Assembly: GCA_017555085.1 (NCBI GenBank)
Contig: JAFZHD010000046.1
Span: 1 to 64,000, forward strand
DNA from: Muribaculaceae bacterium
Lineage (GTDB): Bacteria > Bacteroidota > Bacteroidia > Bacteroidales > Muribaculaceae
Direction: 5' to 3'
DNA: 64,000 bases
The position numbers and the translations under genes are program-made. Below are positions 16,801 through 25,141 of the stretch, in pieces. Position 1 is the first letter of the stretch. Each line of letters opens with the position of its first letter. The notes below the pieces were generated by a model. It was given only the letters and a program-made list of their open reading frames with translations, ran no database searches and was not told where the DNA came from.

Positions 16801-19461
16801 TGTGCCACAAGTGATTGTCGCTTTTTGAGTGTCGGTATCTATCTCAATATTGGTCGAGGGTATCCACAACATTGTCTCGATGGGAGGTAAGGTGTCGTTT
16901 TCGCGATAAAAAATAATACCATAAGCATTGGTTTTTTCTGCCAATTCCTCATCGGGAGTTGCAAATGTTAGATTATATTTGCCGCTTGGAAGTGAGGAAA
17001 CATCAATAATGGGATTGGCTGTGTTTAATTGTCCTGACAGATATATTGTTTCGTTGTCGGTATCGGTGATTTTATAGTCAAGATGTGTGGCTACGGTGTT
17101 ATTATCAGCATCGAGGACTTTTACATTTAATTTCAGCGTGTTGTCGGCTCCAATGAGAGTAATTTCTTTGATGTTTTCGACAATTTCCCACGGCTTTCCT
17201 GTGGTAAAGAATGTTTTGGCAGTTTGATTTTCTCCTGTGCCTGAAGTCACAGTGGCCAATGCCGAGAAATATCTTAAGTCAGATTTGGCGGAATTAAGCA
17301 CTTTTGCAGGTATGGTGATAGAAAATAGCCCGTCATTATCGGTAGTCACTTCCTCAGAATAAAAAGATTTATATATGTTGGTCAGACGCCATAGTGAGCG
17401 AGACGATGAGTTGATGTTGACCATTACTTGAGCATTGGAAACAGGAAATCCCGAGTATGTCATAGCTTTACCTTTGAGAGTAACATCGCCTTTTGATGGG
17501 GAGTCTTTAGCTGTAGAAGTAAACTCGACATAGAATGTTGGCAACTTGTAATCGCTGACTGTGAAAAAAGTGTTACACAATATCTTCTTGCCCGAGTTTA
17601 TGCTAAATTTCCATTGGCCGGTTAATCCGTCTTTGGGAAGTTCAAAGGTGCCATAAACGCGACCCCACTCGTCGGTTGTGAGAGAAACTGATTTAACTTT
17701 TTTATTATTTGGATCATGAAAAGTTGCTGAAATCTTGGTGCTTTTACACAATGAAAGTTTGTCATTGTTTTCATAAATGATTGCGGTCCAATGCACTGAA
17801 TTGCCGGGGTGGTATAGGGCAAGATCGGTTAAACATTTGCCTGAGAGATTGTTTGCGTTGTCTTGAACATTAAGGCTCCAATAATTATCCCAGTTTGAGA
17901 ACTGTAGATACATTGAACGGTTGCCATCTTTCATGGCGACAATATGTTCATCTGTTTGATTGATTCTTGAATGTCCGTTGGCGTCGGTTGTTGCTGTTTT
18001 TGACACAGGAAAATCTTTGTCTATAATAAATAAATCGGCATTACTGATGGGTTCTCCTGTTTTAGGATTGACAACAGTTGCCCAAAAATCATTATTGAAA
18101 GATGAACTCATCAAGGCCAAATTGGTGCAGTGTATGATTTCGTGGTAATATGTGTCATTACTATTCAAGTCGGTAGAAAGGAAGTAGTATCCGGGTTGGT
18201 CAATTGTGATTTGAACATGTTGTTCTATAGAGAACGGTATAACGGAATCGGTGCTGATTTCTTTAGTTAATACCAATATAGGGCTATCTTTGGATTCTTT
18301 TTTGTTGTAGAACGAAGAATAATAAATTTGACCATTATCGGGAATGCGATACAAGTAAAGAGTAAACTTGTTAGCATTTTCGTTTTTTATGGTAATATCA
18401 ATAGTGTCGCCCGGGATAACAACATTTTTTGTGCTTATCCTGACTTTCAATTGGCTCATTTTGTTGAGAATGTTTTGTAAATGATAGTTCCTCTCATAAA
18501 GAGGAAATCTTTTGAGATGATTAGTTATGGTGTTATATAACCAAACATCTTGGCTTGAACTGCGATAGCCCAATGTTTTGAGTATTTCGGCAGAGTATTC
18601 ACAATCAACATATTGTTGATAGATGCTTTTCAACAATGTGGTCAAATCGGGGTATTCGCTTGATCGGTTGGCATTTTTGATATTATTATCAATAAATTCA
18701 TAACAATCAAGTTGGCAACTGATAAACGGTGCCGGGTGACTATTGTGAAATTTCAAGAGTTCTTGATAAGTCTTGAGAATGAATTGGTCGGCTGGAGCTG
18801 CGCTACTGAAATCTAAATTTTGAAATTTTTCAAAGTCGCAGAGCCATGACTGTTCAAACTTACCGGGGTTATAGATGTGTTCAACGACTTCGATGCAACG
18901 ACGTGCAACAAAATCATAAAGTGTAGGGTAATAAATTTTAGAGAGATTATCGTGGTTTAAAAGCGAAGAATATTCGCTAATCTTTGAGAACTTGAGAGCA
19001 TCGGTGTTTATTAATGCTTCATTGCATAATGAAAGAACTTTATGCTTAAATTGATTACTGTCCCAAGTGAAAATATCATCGGGGAGTGGAAGCAATTCGT
19101 TGTCGCGTTGGTTGTATTTATTAAAGTCGTTTGAGTAAATATCAATATATAAATCAATTAAAATGATGTTGAGCAAAGCACGGGTACAGGGGTCTTTTTC
19201 AGTGGCGACAATCTGCTCTATGCGTCTAATGGTTTTAGGCTGGTTGTCTTTGTCGATGAGAGTTTGGGCAACAGCATAGTTGATTAATGAGTTTACAACG
19301 CCTCGTCCATCACCTTTTTTTAGTGCGGTATTTAGCTCTTTCTGAGCTTCAGTCGAAACGACTTCGGGGTAGGCAAAGTCGGGCTTGTGGTTTTTTGTTT
19401 GAGCCATAGTAATAGTAGTAAAAATAAAAGTTATGAATATTGTAAAAATTAAATTCTTCAT
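13843..19461 (-). CDS. Alpha-2-macroglobulin-like protein lacking the thioester
   Basis: 1872 residues from the ATG at 19461, which opens a clean signal peptide (MKNLIF...MAQ). The longer frame to 19494 would begin inside the terminator hairpin upstream. The middle has macroglobulin beta-domains, including an MG2-like segment near 600-720. The conserved A2M block follows near 1150-1260 (LAFFEPNLVTDVQGKLTYTF). The C-terminal third is an alpha-toroid like the complement TED domain, near 1330-1640. In family members with a thioester this region has CxEQ; here the matching place reads NCEST near residue 1340, so covalent trapping is unlikely. It probably acts in the envelope against proteases or as a structural scaffold. 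No penicillin-binding protein 1C gene, a common partner, is adjacent. Confidence 0.88.
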   Translation of the reverse strand: MKNLIFTIFITFIFTTITMAQTKNHKPDFAYPEVVSTEAQKELNTALKKGDGRGVVNSLINYAVAQTLIDKDNQPKTIRRIEQIVATEKDPCTRALLNIILIDLYIDIYSNDFNKYNQRDNELLPLPDDIFTWDSNQFKHKVLSLCNEALINTDALKFSKISEYSSLLNHDNLSKIYYPTLYDFVARRCIEVVEHIYNPGKFEQSWLCDFEKFQNLDFSSAAPADQFILKTYQELLKFHNSHPAPFISCQLDCYEFIDNNIKNANRSSEYPDLTTLLKSIYQQYVDCEYSAEILKTLGYRSSSQDVWLYNTITNHLKRFPLYERNYHLQNILNKMSQLKVRISTKNVVIPGDTIDITIKNENANKFTLYLYRIPDNGQIYYSSFYNKKESKDSPILVLTKEISTDSVIPFSIEQHVQITIDQPGYYFLSTDLNSNDTYYHEIIHCTNLALMSSSFNNDFWATVVNPKTGEPISNADLFIIDKDFPVSKTATTDANGHSRINQTDEHIVAMKDGNRSMYLQFSNWDNYWSLNVQDNANNLSGKCLTDLALYHPGNSVHWTAIIYENNDKLSLCKSTKISATFHDPNNKKVKSVSLTTDEWGRVYGTFELPKDGLTGQWKFSINSGKKILCNTFFTVSDYKLPTFYVEFTSTAKDSPSKGDVTLKGKAMTYSGFPVSNAQVMVNINSSSRSLWRLTNIYKSFYSEEVTTDNDGLFSITIPAKVLNSAKSDLRYFSALATVTSGTGENQTAKTFFTTGKPWEIVENIKEITLIGADNTLKLNVKVLDADNNTVATHLDYKITDTDNETIYLSGQLNTANPIIDVSSLPSGKYNLTFATPDEELAEKTNAYGIIFYRENDTLPPIETMLWIPSTNIEIDTDTQKATITCGTSFDDCHIDMIIYDEKGILSRKWLNLNAGNHKIEIETPSSENEIRVSFRVVYNYECNYNQVIIRRYDKNSKITINTEVFRDKITPTTDETWKFTITNKSGEGVKSALLFDMYNKALDKLETHTFTFSPRVTHKYPFNLINLHIFDISLYIRKYDDQYDHQYLPQEITAPSFSAYEDRFVPGLCLFLEEVDMISYSSMPGSGNFGSRNHFLAQKSAVTELKIEEEAEEEGNNQNEDISNYRPSEIPLAFFEPNLVTDVQGKLTYTFIVPNANTTWSFNAVAYSERLATAHMKCDVIANKPIMVQPNLPRFLRTGDKAMVKAAIQNNTADKQTTVTTIEIFNPANNEVLSQWQFSDTIAAMQSTINEIVVDAPLDMPMLGYRIKSTNGSFTDGEQAVISILPSTTPVIETDNFYMSPQSHRKDIELGITSDDARTTIQFCENPIWYCVSALPGLRNCESTSANSAIAAIYSAAIADGIMRNNPAIASALHQWLNSNNRDSTLTSMLERNQDLKIVLLNATPWMMDARSDSERMARLALLFDKKEIRKVYNDNITLLAQLQNADGGWRWIKQSKLSSTWTTLNVLLMCGELKQLGYLPENQQLNAMIEKAVKYIDDYFARQYVKYPKASTDYTRYVYVRDYFDNIKQSTAAARVTAATVQSLLSDWKDYTILGKSVAALILNNHSYSNTARQVLNSLRQYSRYTPDKGMWWPSVDYNLTINNVGTTAIALDAFNAIEPKCAEIDHIRQWLILEKNATDWGNSVNTTIAIHSIINTGTKWTTPARGVEISLDGYEIATNKFETATGYIRTDISALSPSGKTLTIAKPASTPAWGAIYRQFTQAMTTVDASACDDLSIDKQLYRQVATPNGITWQKADSISLGDVVKVSLTIKANRDLDYVTVVDERAACFEPVEQLPQPIFTEGIYFYRENRDAATNIFVDHMPKGTYIISYELNTNNIGSYSSGIATIQSQYAPNITAHSAGTTIDISR

Positions 19462-19486
19462 AGTGTATTGATTGCTTAAGAAAACA

Positions 19487-19520
19487 AACCCCACGAAACA
19501 TTGTGAATATTTGTGGGGTT
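19487..19520 (-). terminator. Terminator after the sigma/Spy-like operon
   Basis: Arms AACCCCAC (19487-19494) and GTGGGGTT (19513-19520) are followed leftward by TGTTTTC. It separates the Spy-like gene from the alpha-2-macroglobulin gene. No clear promoter is seen in the 25 bases between it and that gene, so partial read-through may express the latter. Confidence 0.7.
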
Positions 19521-19547
19521 ATGTACTATTTGATTATTGAGTTAGTT

Positions 19548-20015
19548 TCAGTCTTTATCTTTCTTTGAGTGCTTTTGTCTTTGTTTCATGAGTTGACGCA
19601 TGAACTTGTCTTCAGCACCTTTGAGCAAGAATAACTGTCGGGGAGTTATTACGGCTTTGAGTTGTGGATAGTATTTTTGCTCAATTTTATTTTCACGGCC
19701 TTTGAGCTCAAAAAGCGCTTCGGCAGCTTTTTCATATTCAAGATCGGTGACTTCGTTGTCTTTTTTCTTCTTGATGTCGCGTTGAAGTTTGCGGGTTTCG
19801 CGATGCAATTTTTGGCACTCGCTATCCATTGCGTCATATATGGGGAAGAATGCTTCTTGCTGTTGGGCAGTGAGACCGAGTTCTTTGGTGAGGAAATTGT
19901 GCTTGACCTCGCGCATTTCCTTGAACCATTGTTCGCGTTCGCCTTTGTTGCCGTCGGCAATGGCAAATTGAGCAATGCTTGCTATCAATAAAATTAAAAT
20001 CGAAATTCGTTTCAT
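19548..20015 (-). CDS. Spy/CpxP-like periplasmic helical protein
   Basis: 155 residues. A signal peptide (MKRISILILLIASIAQFAIA) precedes a wholly helical, charged body. The pattern LGLTAQQQEAFFPIYDAM and the later LKAVITPRQLFLLKGAE resemble the LTxxQ repeats of Spy/CpxP-type periplasmic proteins, which bind unfolded proteins or sense envelope stress. It ends in a Lys-rich tail. It is the third gene after an ECF sigma factor and a membrane protein, 9 bases after the latter, so it is probably part of an envelope-stress circuit. Function inferred from size, motif and neighbours. Confidence 0.65.
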   Translation of the reverse strand: MKRISILILLIASIAQFAIADGNKGEREQWFKEMREVKHNFLTKELGLTAQQQEAFFPIYDAMDSECQKLHRETRKLQRDIKKKKDNEVTDLEYEKAAEALFELKGRENKIEQKYYPQLKAVITPRQLFLLKGAEDKFMRQLMKQRQKHSKKDKD

Positions 20016-20024
20016 AGAGCTTGA

Positions 20025-20435
20025 TTATTTATATGATGCCAATTCTGTAAAATCGGCGGTAGAGAAGCCTTCGTGATACATGTCTTCGAGAACATCATAG
20101 CCGTCAACACAGCAGTAGTCGTCAAAAAACAAGTCGTCGGTAATTGCCGAGATGAGGGTGGGGTTGCTGTCAAAAGAACTTGTGTCGGTGCTTGCCATGA
20201 GGTTAAACATCTTCATCATGCACCAAATACCCATAAACATAGCGGCAAGATAGACATAGGGTCTGACTTGCTGCCAGCGAGAGCGGGGCAAGACTTTGGG
20301 CGCAGAGGTGTTCTCAAACTCAATTTGAGGCAGTTGTTGCGCCATGCGTTGGGCAAAGTCGGCAAAGTAGCCGTCGGGAACTGTCATCCCGTCGTCGTTG
20401 CCTATTTTTTTGAGAAAGTCATTGTCCTGTTTCAT
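20025..20435 (-). CDS. Single-pass membrane protein, probable anti-sigma factor
   Basis: 136 residues. An N-terminal cytoplasmic part (DNDFLKKIG...DGYFADFAQRMAQQLP) precedes one membrane helix near 80-100 and a short acidic periplasmic tail with a Cys-Cys pair (DDYCCVDGYD). I do not recognise a named domain, but this size, topology and place directly after an ECF sigma gene (47 bases) fit an anti-sigma or regulatory membrane anchor. The VPDGYFADF stretch recurs in Bacteroidetes proteins of this kind. No zinc-type HxxxCxxC motif is seen. Confidence 0.55.
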   Translation of the reverse strand: MKQDNDFLKKIGNDDGMTVPDGYFADFAQRMAQQLPQIEFENTSAPKVLPRSRWQQVRPYVYLAAMFMGIWCMMKMFNLMASTDTSSFDSNPTLISAITDDLFFDDYCCVDGYDVLEDMYHEGFSTADFTELASYK

Positions 20436-20482
20436 AAATTTTGACGCTTTTTGTTTATAAGACTCGGTTGGTCTGAAAAGGT

Positions 20483-21043
20483 TTAATCGTTGTCGGTAAA
20501 ATATTGCTCTATTTTTTTTACCGCGATGTGATATGACGCTTTTAGTGCACCCACCGATGTGCCTAAAATCTCTGACATGTCTTCATATTTCATCTCATCA
20601 AAATATTTCATGTTGAACACGAGGCGCTGTTTTTCGGGTAATGATGCGATGGCTTTGCGCAATTTGAGTTTGAGTTCGTCGCCGTCAACATACTCGTCGG
20701 CCTCGATGGTGTTGATGATAAAAGATTCTTCATCGTCGAGCGACACGCTTTGGTGCTTTCGCTCGCGGGCAAGGTGGGTGATGCTCTCGTTGATGGCTAT
20801 CTTGTGAAGCCAAGTTGACAGTTTGGCATCGCCGCGAAACATTTCGATTGAGGTCCACGCTTTCATAAAGGTGTTTTGCAAAATGTCGTTGGCATCGTCG
20901 TGGTTCTGTACCATGCGGCGAATTTGCCAATACAGTGGCTGCGAATACAAGGCAATAACCTCGCCAAACGCCTCACGACAAGTCGAGCCGTCGCGCAGGC
21001 GGGAAATCAATTCGGGATTTTCCTGAGGGGTTTCTGTTGCCAT
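20483..21043 (-). CDS. ECF-type RNA polymerase sigma factor
   Basis: 186 residues. Region 2 (residues about 25-95) contains the core-binding and -10 recognition pattern (NHDDANDILQNTFMKAWTSI and FRGDAKLSTWLHKIAINE). Region 4 (about 130-182) is a helix-turn-helix (LPEKQRLVFNMKYFDEMKYEDMSEILG). No region 1 or 3 is present, as expected of the ECF class. It heads a three-gene unit with a membrane protein and a Spy-like protein, so it probably answers an envelope signal. It is divergent from the zinc transporter gene across 88 bp. A weak minus-strand box, TACTTTTA (21080-21073), may be its promoter. Confidence 0.95.
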   Translation of the reverse strand: MATETPQENPELISRLRDGSTCREAFGEVIALYSQPLYWQIRRMVQNHDDANDILQNTFMKAWTSIEMFRGDAKLSTWLHKIAINESITHLARERKHQSVSLDDEESFIINTIEADEYVDGDELKLKLRKAIASLPEKQRLVFNMKYFDEMKYEDMSEILGTSVGALKASYHIAVKKIEQYFTDND

Positions 21044-21092
21044 TTTTTGCTGTTTATGAAAGTTTGAGAGTGTAAAAGTAGAGAAAGTTTTT

Positions 21093-21100
21093 TAATTTTG
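21093..21100 (+). promoter_or_regulatory. Candidate -7 box of the ZIP transporter gene
   Basis: TAATTTTG fits TAnnTTTG and lies 31 bases before the start codon at 21132. No TTG is found at the expected distance upstream. A 10-bp palindrome, CAATTAATTG (21112-21121), sits in the short leader. Confidence 0.5.
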
Positions 21101-21131
21101 CACCATAATCGCAATTAATTGTTGTGAAACT

Positions 21132-21938
21132 ATGGAAATGATATTGAATTTTGACACGATAATGTTGGCGTTGGGCCTTACAATGATTGCCGGTTTGTCG
21201 ACCGGTATCGGTGGCTTGATGTCGTTTTTCTCTAAAACCACCAACACCCGATTTCTGTCGGCGGCACTCGGATTGTCGGCTGGTGTGATGGTGTATGTGT
21301 CGCTGTTGGAGATGATGCCCGAGGCTTATGAAAAGATTGCCGAAGTGTTTGACGGCAAGTTGGGCAAGGTGTATGTGTTGTTGGCGTTCTTTGCCGGAAT
21401 GGCAATGATAGCCTTGATTGACTTTTTTATCCCTGCCGATGAAAACCCCCACGAGTTTCACCGTCAGCCAATGTCGGGCCAACAGCCTCAAAAGTTGAAA
21501 CGCACAGGACTGATGCTTGCTCTCGCCATCGGTATCCACAACTTTCCCGAAGGTATAGCCACTTTTGTGTCGGCTCTTGACGGACTTGATGTGGCATTGC
21601 CCATCGTGTTTGCGATTGCCATTCACAACATTCCCGAGGGTATTGCCGTGTCAGTGCCCATTTATTACTCGACTGGCAGCAAGAAAAAAGCTTTGCTGCA
21701 CTCTACATTGACAGGTTTGGCCGAGCCTGTGGGCGCATTGTTTGCGATGTTGTTTTTGTTGCCGTTTTGGACTCCGACCGTGGGCGCGTTGCTGCTTGCG
21801 GGCGTGGCGGGCATTATGGTTTACATCTCGTTTGACGAGTTGTTGCCAGGCGCCGAGGAGTATGGCCACCACCACTATGCTATCGGCGGCGTGATTGTGG
21901 GCATGGTTGTAATGGCGTTTTCATTGCTGCTGTTTTAG
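21132..21938 (+). CDS. zupT: ZIP-family divalent metal transporter (ZupT-like)
   Basis: 268 residues with about eight membrane helices, the size of E. coli ZupT. The metal-binding signatures of helices 4 and 5 are clear: HNFPEGIATF (near 138) and HNIPEGIAVS (near 165). A cytoplasmic loop between helices 3 and 4 carries a few His residues (HEFHRQP), and the C-terminal part has a HHH cluster near 250. The family imports Zn(II) and also Fe(II), Mn(II) or Co(II) across the inner membrane. The following TonB receptor and lipoprotein might feed it metal from outside, but they have their own promoter. The start is set by ATG after a leader of about 25 bases. Confidence 0.92.
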   Translation: MEMILNFDTIMLALGLTMIAGLSTGIGGLMSFFSKTTNTRFLSAALGLSAGVMVYVSLLEMMPEAYEKIAEVFDGKLGKVYVLLAFFAGMAMIALIDFFIPADENPHEFHRQPMSGQQPQKLKRTGLMLALAIGIHNFPEGIATFVSALDGLDVALPIVFAIAIHNIPEGIAVSVPIYYSTGSKKKALLHSTLTGLAEPVGALFAMLFLLPFWTPTVGALLLAGVAGIMVYISFDELLPGAEEYGHHHYAIGGVIVGMVVMAFSLLLF

Positions 21939-21950
21939 CCAGGTGGGCAT

Positions 21951-21998
21951 ATCACTATAAATAGTGATTGCAGGGTGGCAAAATAAGTGGTAATTTTG
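21951..21998 (+). promoter_or_regulatory. TonB-receptor promoter overlapped by a perfect dyad
   Basis: TTG (21968-21970), a 20-bp spacer and TAATTTTG (21991-21998) form a consensus promoter. The dyad ATCACTAT-AA-ATAGTGAT (21951-21968) has perfect 8-bp arms and ends on the first base of the -33 box. Its 2-base centre makes an RNA hairpin unlikely, so it reads as a DNA operator, possibly for a metal-responsive repressor. Confidence 0.6.
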
Positions 21999-22002
21999 CA
22001 TC

Positions 22003-24243
22003 GTGAAAAATAAAATAGTTCTTTTCCTGATATGTGCAGTGTGCTGTCGCGTTGCGATGGCCCGCGATGTTGAGTCTCATATTGACACGATAAAGGCGTT
22101 GGGCGAGGTGTCGGTAACGGCAATCAAGCAGGCGGCAAATGTGAGGGTGTTGCCCGTGTCGTCAACCGTGATTGGCACATCTGAAATCGAAAGACAAGGA
22201 ATTGAGTCGATGAAAAATGTGAGCGGACTTGCGCCTAACTTTTATATGCCAGACTATGGCTCGCGAATGACATCAACAATATATGTTCGCGGACTCGGAG
22301 CGCGCATAGACCAGCCTGTCGTTGGACTGAATGTTGATAATGTTCCGTTCATGAACAAGGATAACTATGATTTTGACCTGTTGGATATTGAACGAATAGA
22401 GGTGTTGCGCGGTCCGCAAAGCACACTCTATGGTCGCAACACAATGGGCGGACTCATTAATATATATACGCTGTCGCCATTGAAATACCAAGGCTTGCGC
22501 GCAATGATTGAGTATGGTTCGGGCAATTCGTTCAAGGCTGGCGTGTCATACTACGACCGCTTTAACTCTCGTTTGGCCATGTCGTGGAGCGGATATGTGG
22601 CAACAAGCGACGGCTTTTATACAAATGACTATAACGGTGCCGATTGTGGAGCCGAAAAGCAAGGCTCATTGAGGTGGAAAACGCTGTGGCGCGCATCTGA
22701 CCATGTGAACATCGAAAATGTGGCGGCCCTCTCGCTAACCCGACAACGCGGCTATCCTTATGCCTCGATTGATACTGACCAAATCAACTATAACGACACT
22801 TGCTTTTATCGCCGTGCGGGTATTACCGACGGTTTGACTGTCAAGTGGATAAACGATTATTTCACGCTGTCGGGTATCACAAGTTTTCAGTATCTCGACG
22901 ATAACATGACTCTCGACCAAGACTTCTTGCCGCTTGAATACTTCACTCTCACGCAGCGACGCAAAGAGTGGGCACTGACACAAGATGTGGTGGCGCGAGG
23001 TTCGGTTGGTGGCTACGGCTGGACTGTGGGTGCATTCGGCTTTTTCAAAAACACCGATATGAGCGCGCCGGTAACTTTCAAGGAGTATGGTATAGATCAA
23101 CTGATAGAGAAAAACCGAAATGAGGCAAACCCCGTTTATCCCATTGCGTGGGATGAGGAAACTTTTGTGCTTGGCAGCGAGTTTGACAATCCGGTGTGGG
23201 GCTTGGCTTTGTATCATCAAAGTGTGTATAATCTCAACCGTTGGAACTTCACGGCCGGAATACGCCTCGACTATGAGCATGCCGCGCTCAACTATCGCAG
23301 CCATTGCAATACATCTTATACCGTCTATGACTGTCAACACACCACTCAACTCATAAACCCATATATGCAAAAACAGGTGGCTATTGACGAGAGCGGCAGC
23401 CTTGACAAGTCGTTTGTCGAGTTGTTGCCCAAGTTGTCAGTATCGTTTGATGTGACCACTCGCTCAAAGATATATGCCTCTGTCGCAAAGGGGTATAAGT
23501 CGGGCGGATATAACACACAGATGTTCTCGGATGTGCTTCAACAGCGCATTATGCAAGAGATGGGAATGAGCGCAAAATATGATGTTGACGATGTTGTGGG
23601 CTACTTGCCCGAGAAGAGTCTGAATTATGAATTGGGCGCTCACATCAACTGTTGCGGTGGCCGTCTTAAAGCCGATGCCGCGGTGTTTTATATCGACTGC
23701 CGCGACCAGCAGTTGACCGTCTTTCCCGAGGGCACAACAACTGGTCGCATCATGACAAATGCCGGCCGCACTTACAGTTGTGGTGCAGAGGCTTCGCTAT
23801 CGTTCGTTCCTGATGATAATTGGTCGCTTAACGCAAGTTATGGGTACACCAACGCCCGATTTGTCGATTTTAACAACGGCAAGCAAGATTATAGCGGTAA
23901 CCGATTGCCTTATGCTCCGGCTCACACGGCCTATGTGGCGGCATCATATTCGGTGCCAGTAAACGCGTCTTGGCTCGACCGCATCAACTTTATGGTAAGC
24001 TGCCGAGGGGTGGGCGATATTTATTGGAATGAAGCCAATGAGGTGTACGACCCGTTTTACACGATGCTTGGCGCGTCGGTGCGCTTTGAGCAAGAGTGTT
24101 ATTCGCTCGATGTGTGGGGCGAAAATCTCACAAACACCGATTACAAAACATTTTACTTTGTGTCAATCGGTCACGGATTTTATCAAAAGGGCAAGCCCAT
24201 GCAAGTGGGTGCAACCTTGCGACTTAACTTTGAAACAAAATAA
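22003..24243 (+). CDS. TonB-dependent outer-membrane receptor
   Basis: 746 residues starting with GTG. A signal peptide of about 20 residues is followed by a TonB-box-like stretch (GEVSVTA), a plug domain (near 45-155, with YVRGLGARIDQPV and IERIEVLRGPQSTLYGRNTMGGLIN) and a 22-strand barrel that ends in a terminal aromatic-type strand (VGATLRLNFETK). It lacks the CarboxypepD_reg extension of SusC proteins, so it is a classic siderophore/metal/cofactor type receptor rather than a glycan transporter. The predicted transcription start almost coincides with the GTG, implying a leaderless or near-leaderless mRNA. It is co-transcribed with the lipoprotein gene 19 bases downstream. Ligand unknown; metal chelate is a guess from the ZIP neighbour. 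Confidence 0.93.
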   Translation: MKNKIVLFLICAVCCRVAMARDVESHIDTIKALGEVSVTAIKQAANVRVLPVSSTVIGTSEIERQGIESMKNVSGLAPNFYMPDYGSRMTSTIYVRGLGARIDQPVVGLNVDNVPFMNKDNYDFDLLDIERIEVLRGPQSTLYGRNTMGGLINIYTLSPLKYQGLRAMIEYGSGNSFKAGVSYYDRFNSRLAMSWSGYVATSDGFYTNDYNGADCGAEKQGSLRWKTLWRASDHVNIENVAALSLTRQRGYPYASIDTDQINYNDTCFYRRAGITDGLTVKWINDYFTLSGITSFQYLDDNMTLDQDFLPLEYFTLTQRRKEWALTQDVVARGSVGGYGWTVGAFGFFKNTDMSAPVTFKEYGIDQLIEKNRNEANPVYPIAWDEETFVLGSEFDNPVWGLALYHQSVYNLNRWNFTAGIRLDYEHAALNYRSHCNTSYTVYDCQHTTQLINPYMQKQVAIDESGSLDKSFVELLPKLSVSFDVTTRSKIYASVAKGYKSGGYNTQMFSDVLQQRIMQEMGMSAKYDVDDVVGYLPEKSLNYELGAHINCCGGRLKADAAVFYIDCRDQQLTVFPEGTTTGRIMTNAGRTYSCGAEASLSFVPDDNWSLNASYGYTNARFVDFNNGKQDYSGNRLPYAPAHTAYVAASYSVPVNASWLDRINFMVSCRGVGDIYWNEANEVYDPFYTMLGASVRFEQECYSLDVWGENLTNTDYKTFYFVSIGHGFYQKGKPMQVGATLRLNFETK

Positions 24244-24262
24244 AACTAAAAAATAAACTGAA

Positions 24263-25117
24263 ATGAAAGCATTAAAAAGCCTTATGTGTTTCGTGGCATT
24301 GTTTGCCATGATGTCATGTGATAACGACGACCCTATTATCAAGTCGGTTATCGAGTATTACAACTGCTTCAACCTCGTTGAAAATCAACCGGCCAACACA
24401 AGCGCCACATTTGATTCGCCCCACTATGTAATCACACAAGACCATGTGACAGGCGAGGCGAGCGTATTGATGAAAAATGTGAAATTTGCCGAGCGCATGC
24501 CTGCTATTGACATGCTTGTCAAAGGTTTGCGATATAGCACCGACAAAGAAACAGGCGCGTTGTTGATTACAGGTAGCGAGATTGTACCCGTTGTTGACGG
24601 CAAGCCCTATGAAGATTTCGTGGTGACTACTTTCCGTTGCGAAATTCGCGATTACGGTTTGGCATATCTTCCCGATATGTCAATTGTGTATACTGTCAAC
24701 AATGTGTTCCGCGTGACAGTTATTCCCACATTGACTTACTTTTACGGCACAACTACTGTTGTAAACAACACCAACCAATCGGTTTATGAAACAACCGACC
24801 CCGTTTACAAAGTTGTGATTAACCCCAAAGGCATGACAGCCAACATCACATTGCATCAGGCTCGTTTTGCGGCATCAATGCCCCCAATGAACATGGTGTT
24901 CAAAGGCGTGAATGTAACACCCTACAACTCGGGCTATGACCTTAAATGTGACAGTCTTATACCCGAGATTGGTGATGTGCCTTATCCCCAATATCAAGTA
25001 ACAAACCTTGTGGGTGTTGAAAATTTCTTGAACAACATGAAGTTGGACTTTGACTGCATGGGCGTTTATTCAGTGTCGGCCAAATTAAATTCATGGCCTA
25101 TCGTTAACCAAGAGTAG
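24263..25117 (+). CDS. Surface-type lipoprotein with an internal duplication, function unknown
   Basis: 284 residues. The signal peptide ends in a lipobox (MMSC), followed by DNDD. Acidic residues right after the Cys resemble the Bacteroidetes surface-export signal, so it may face outward. The body is beta-rich and seems duplicated: KNVKFAERMPAIDMLVKGL (near 74) and LHQARFAASMPPMNMVFKGV (near 194) occupy matching places in two halves. I do not recognise the family; calycin-like beta-barrels of Bacteroidales are one possibility. It lies 19 bases after the TonB receptor and is probably its accessory binding protein. Confidence 0.7.
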   Translation: MKALKSLMCFVALFAMMSCDNDDPIIKSVIEYYNCFNLVENQPANTSATFDSPHYVITQDHVTGEASVLMKNVKFAERMPAIDMLVKGLRYSTDKETGALLITGSEIVPVVDGKPYEDFVVTTFRCEIRDYGLAYLPDMSIVYTVNNVFRVTVIPTLTYFYGTTTVVNNTNQSVYETTDPVYKVVINPKGMTANITLHQARFAASMPPMNMVFKGVNVTPYNSGYDLKCDSLIPEIGDVPYPQYQVTNLVGVENFLNNMKLDFDCMGVYSVSAKLNSWPIVNQE

Positions 25118-25141
25118 GGGATAACCCTATCAGACATACAT

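Noticed and set aside
21054..21626. 190-codon antisense frame over the ZIP transporter
   Set aside because: Low-complexity His/Arg/Gln translation; the plus strand encodes a full ZupT-like protein.
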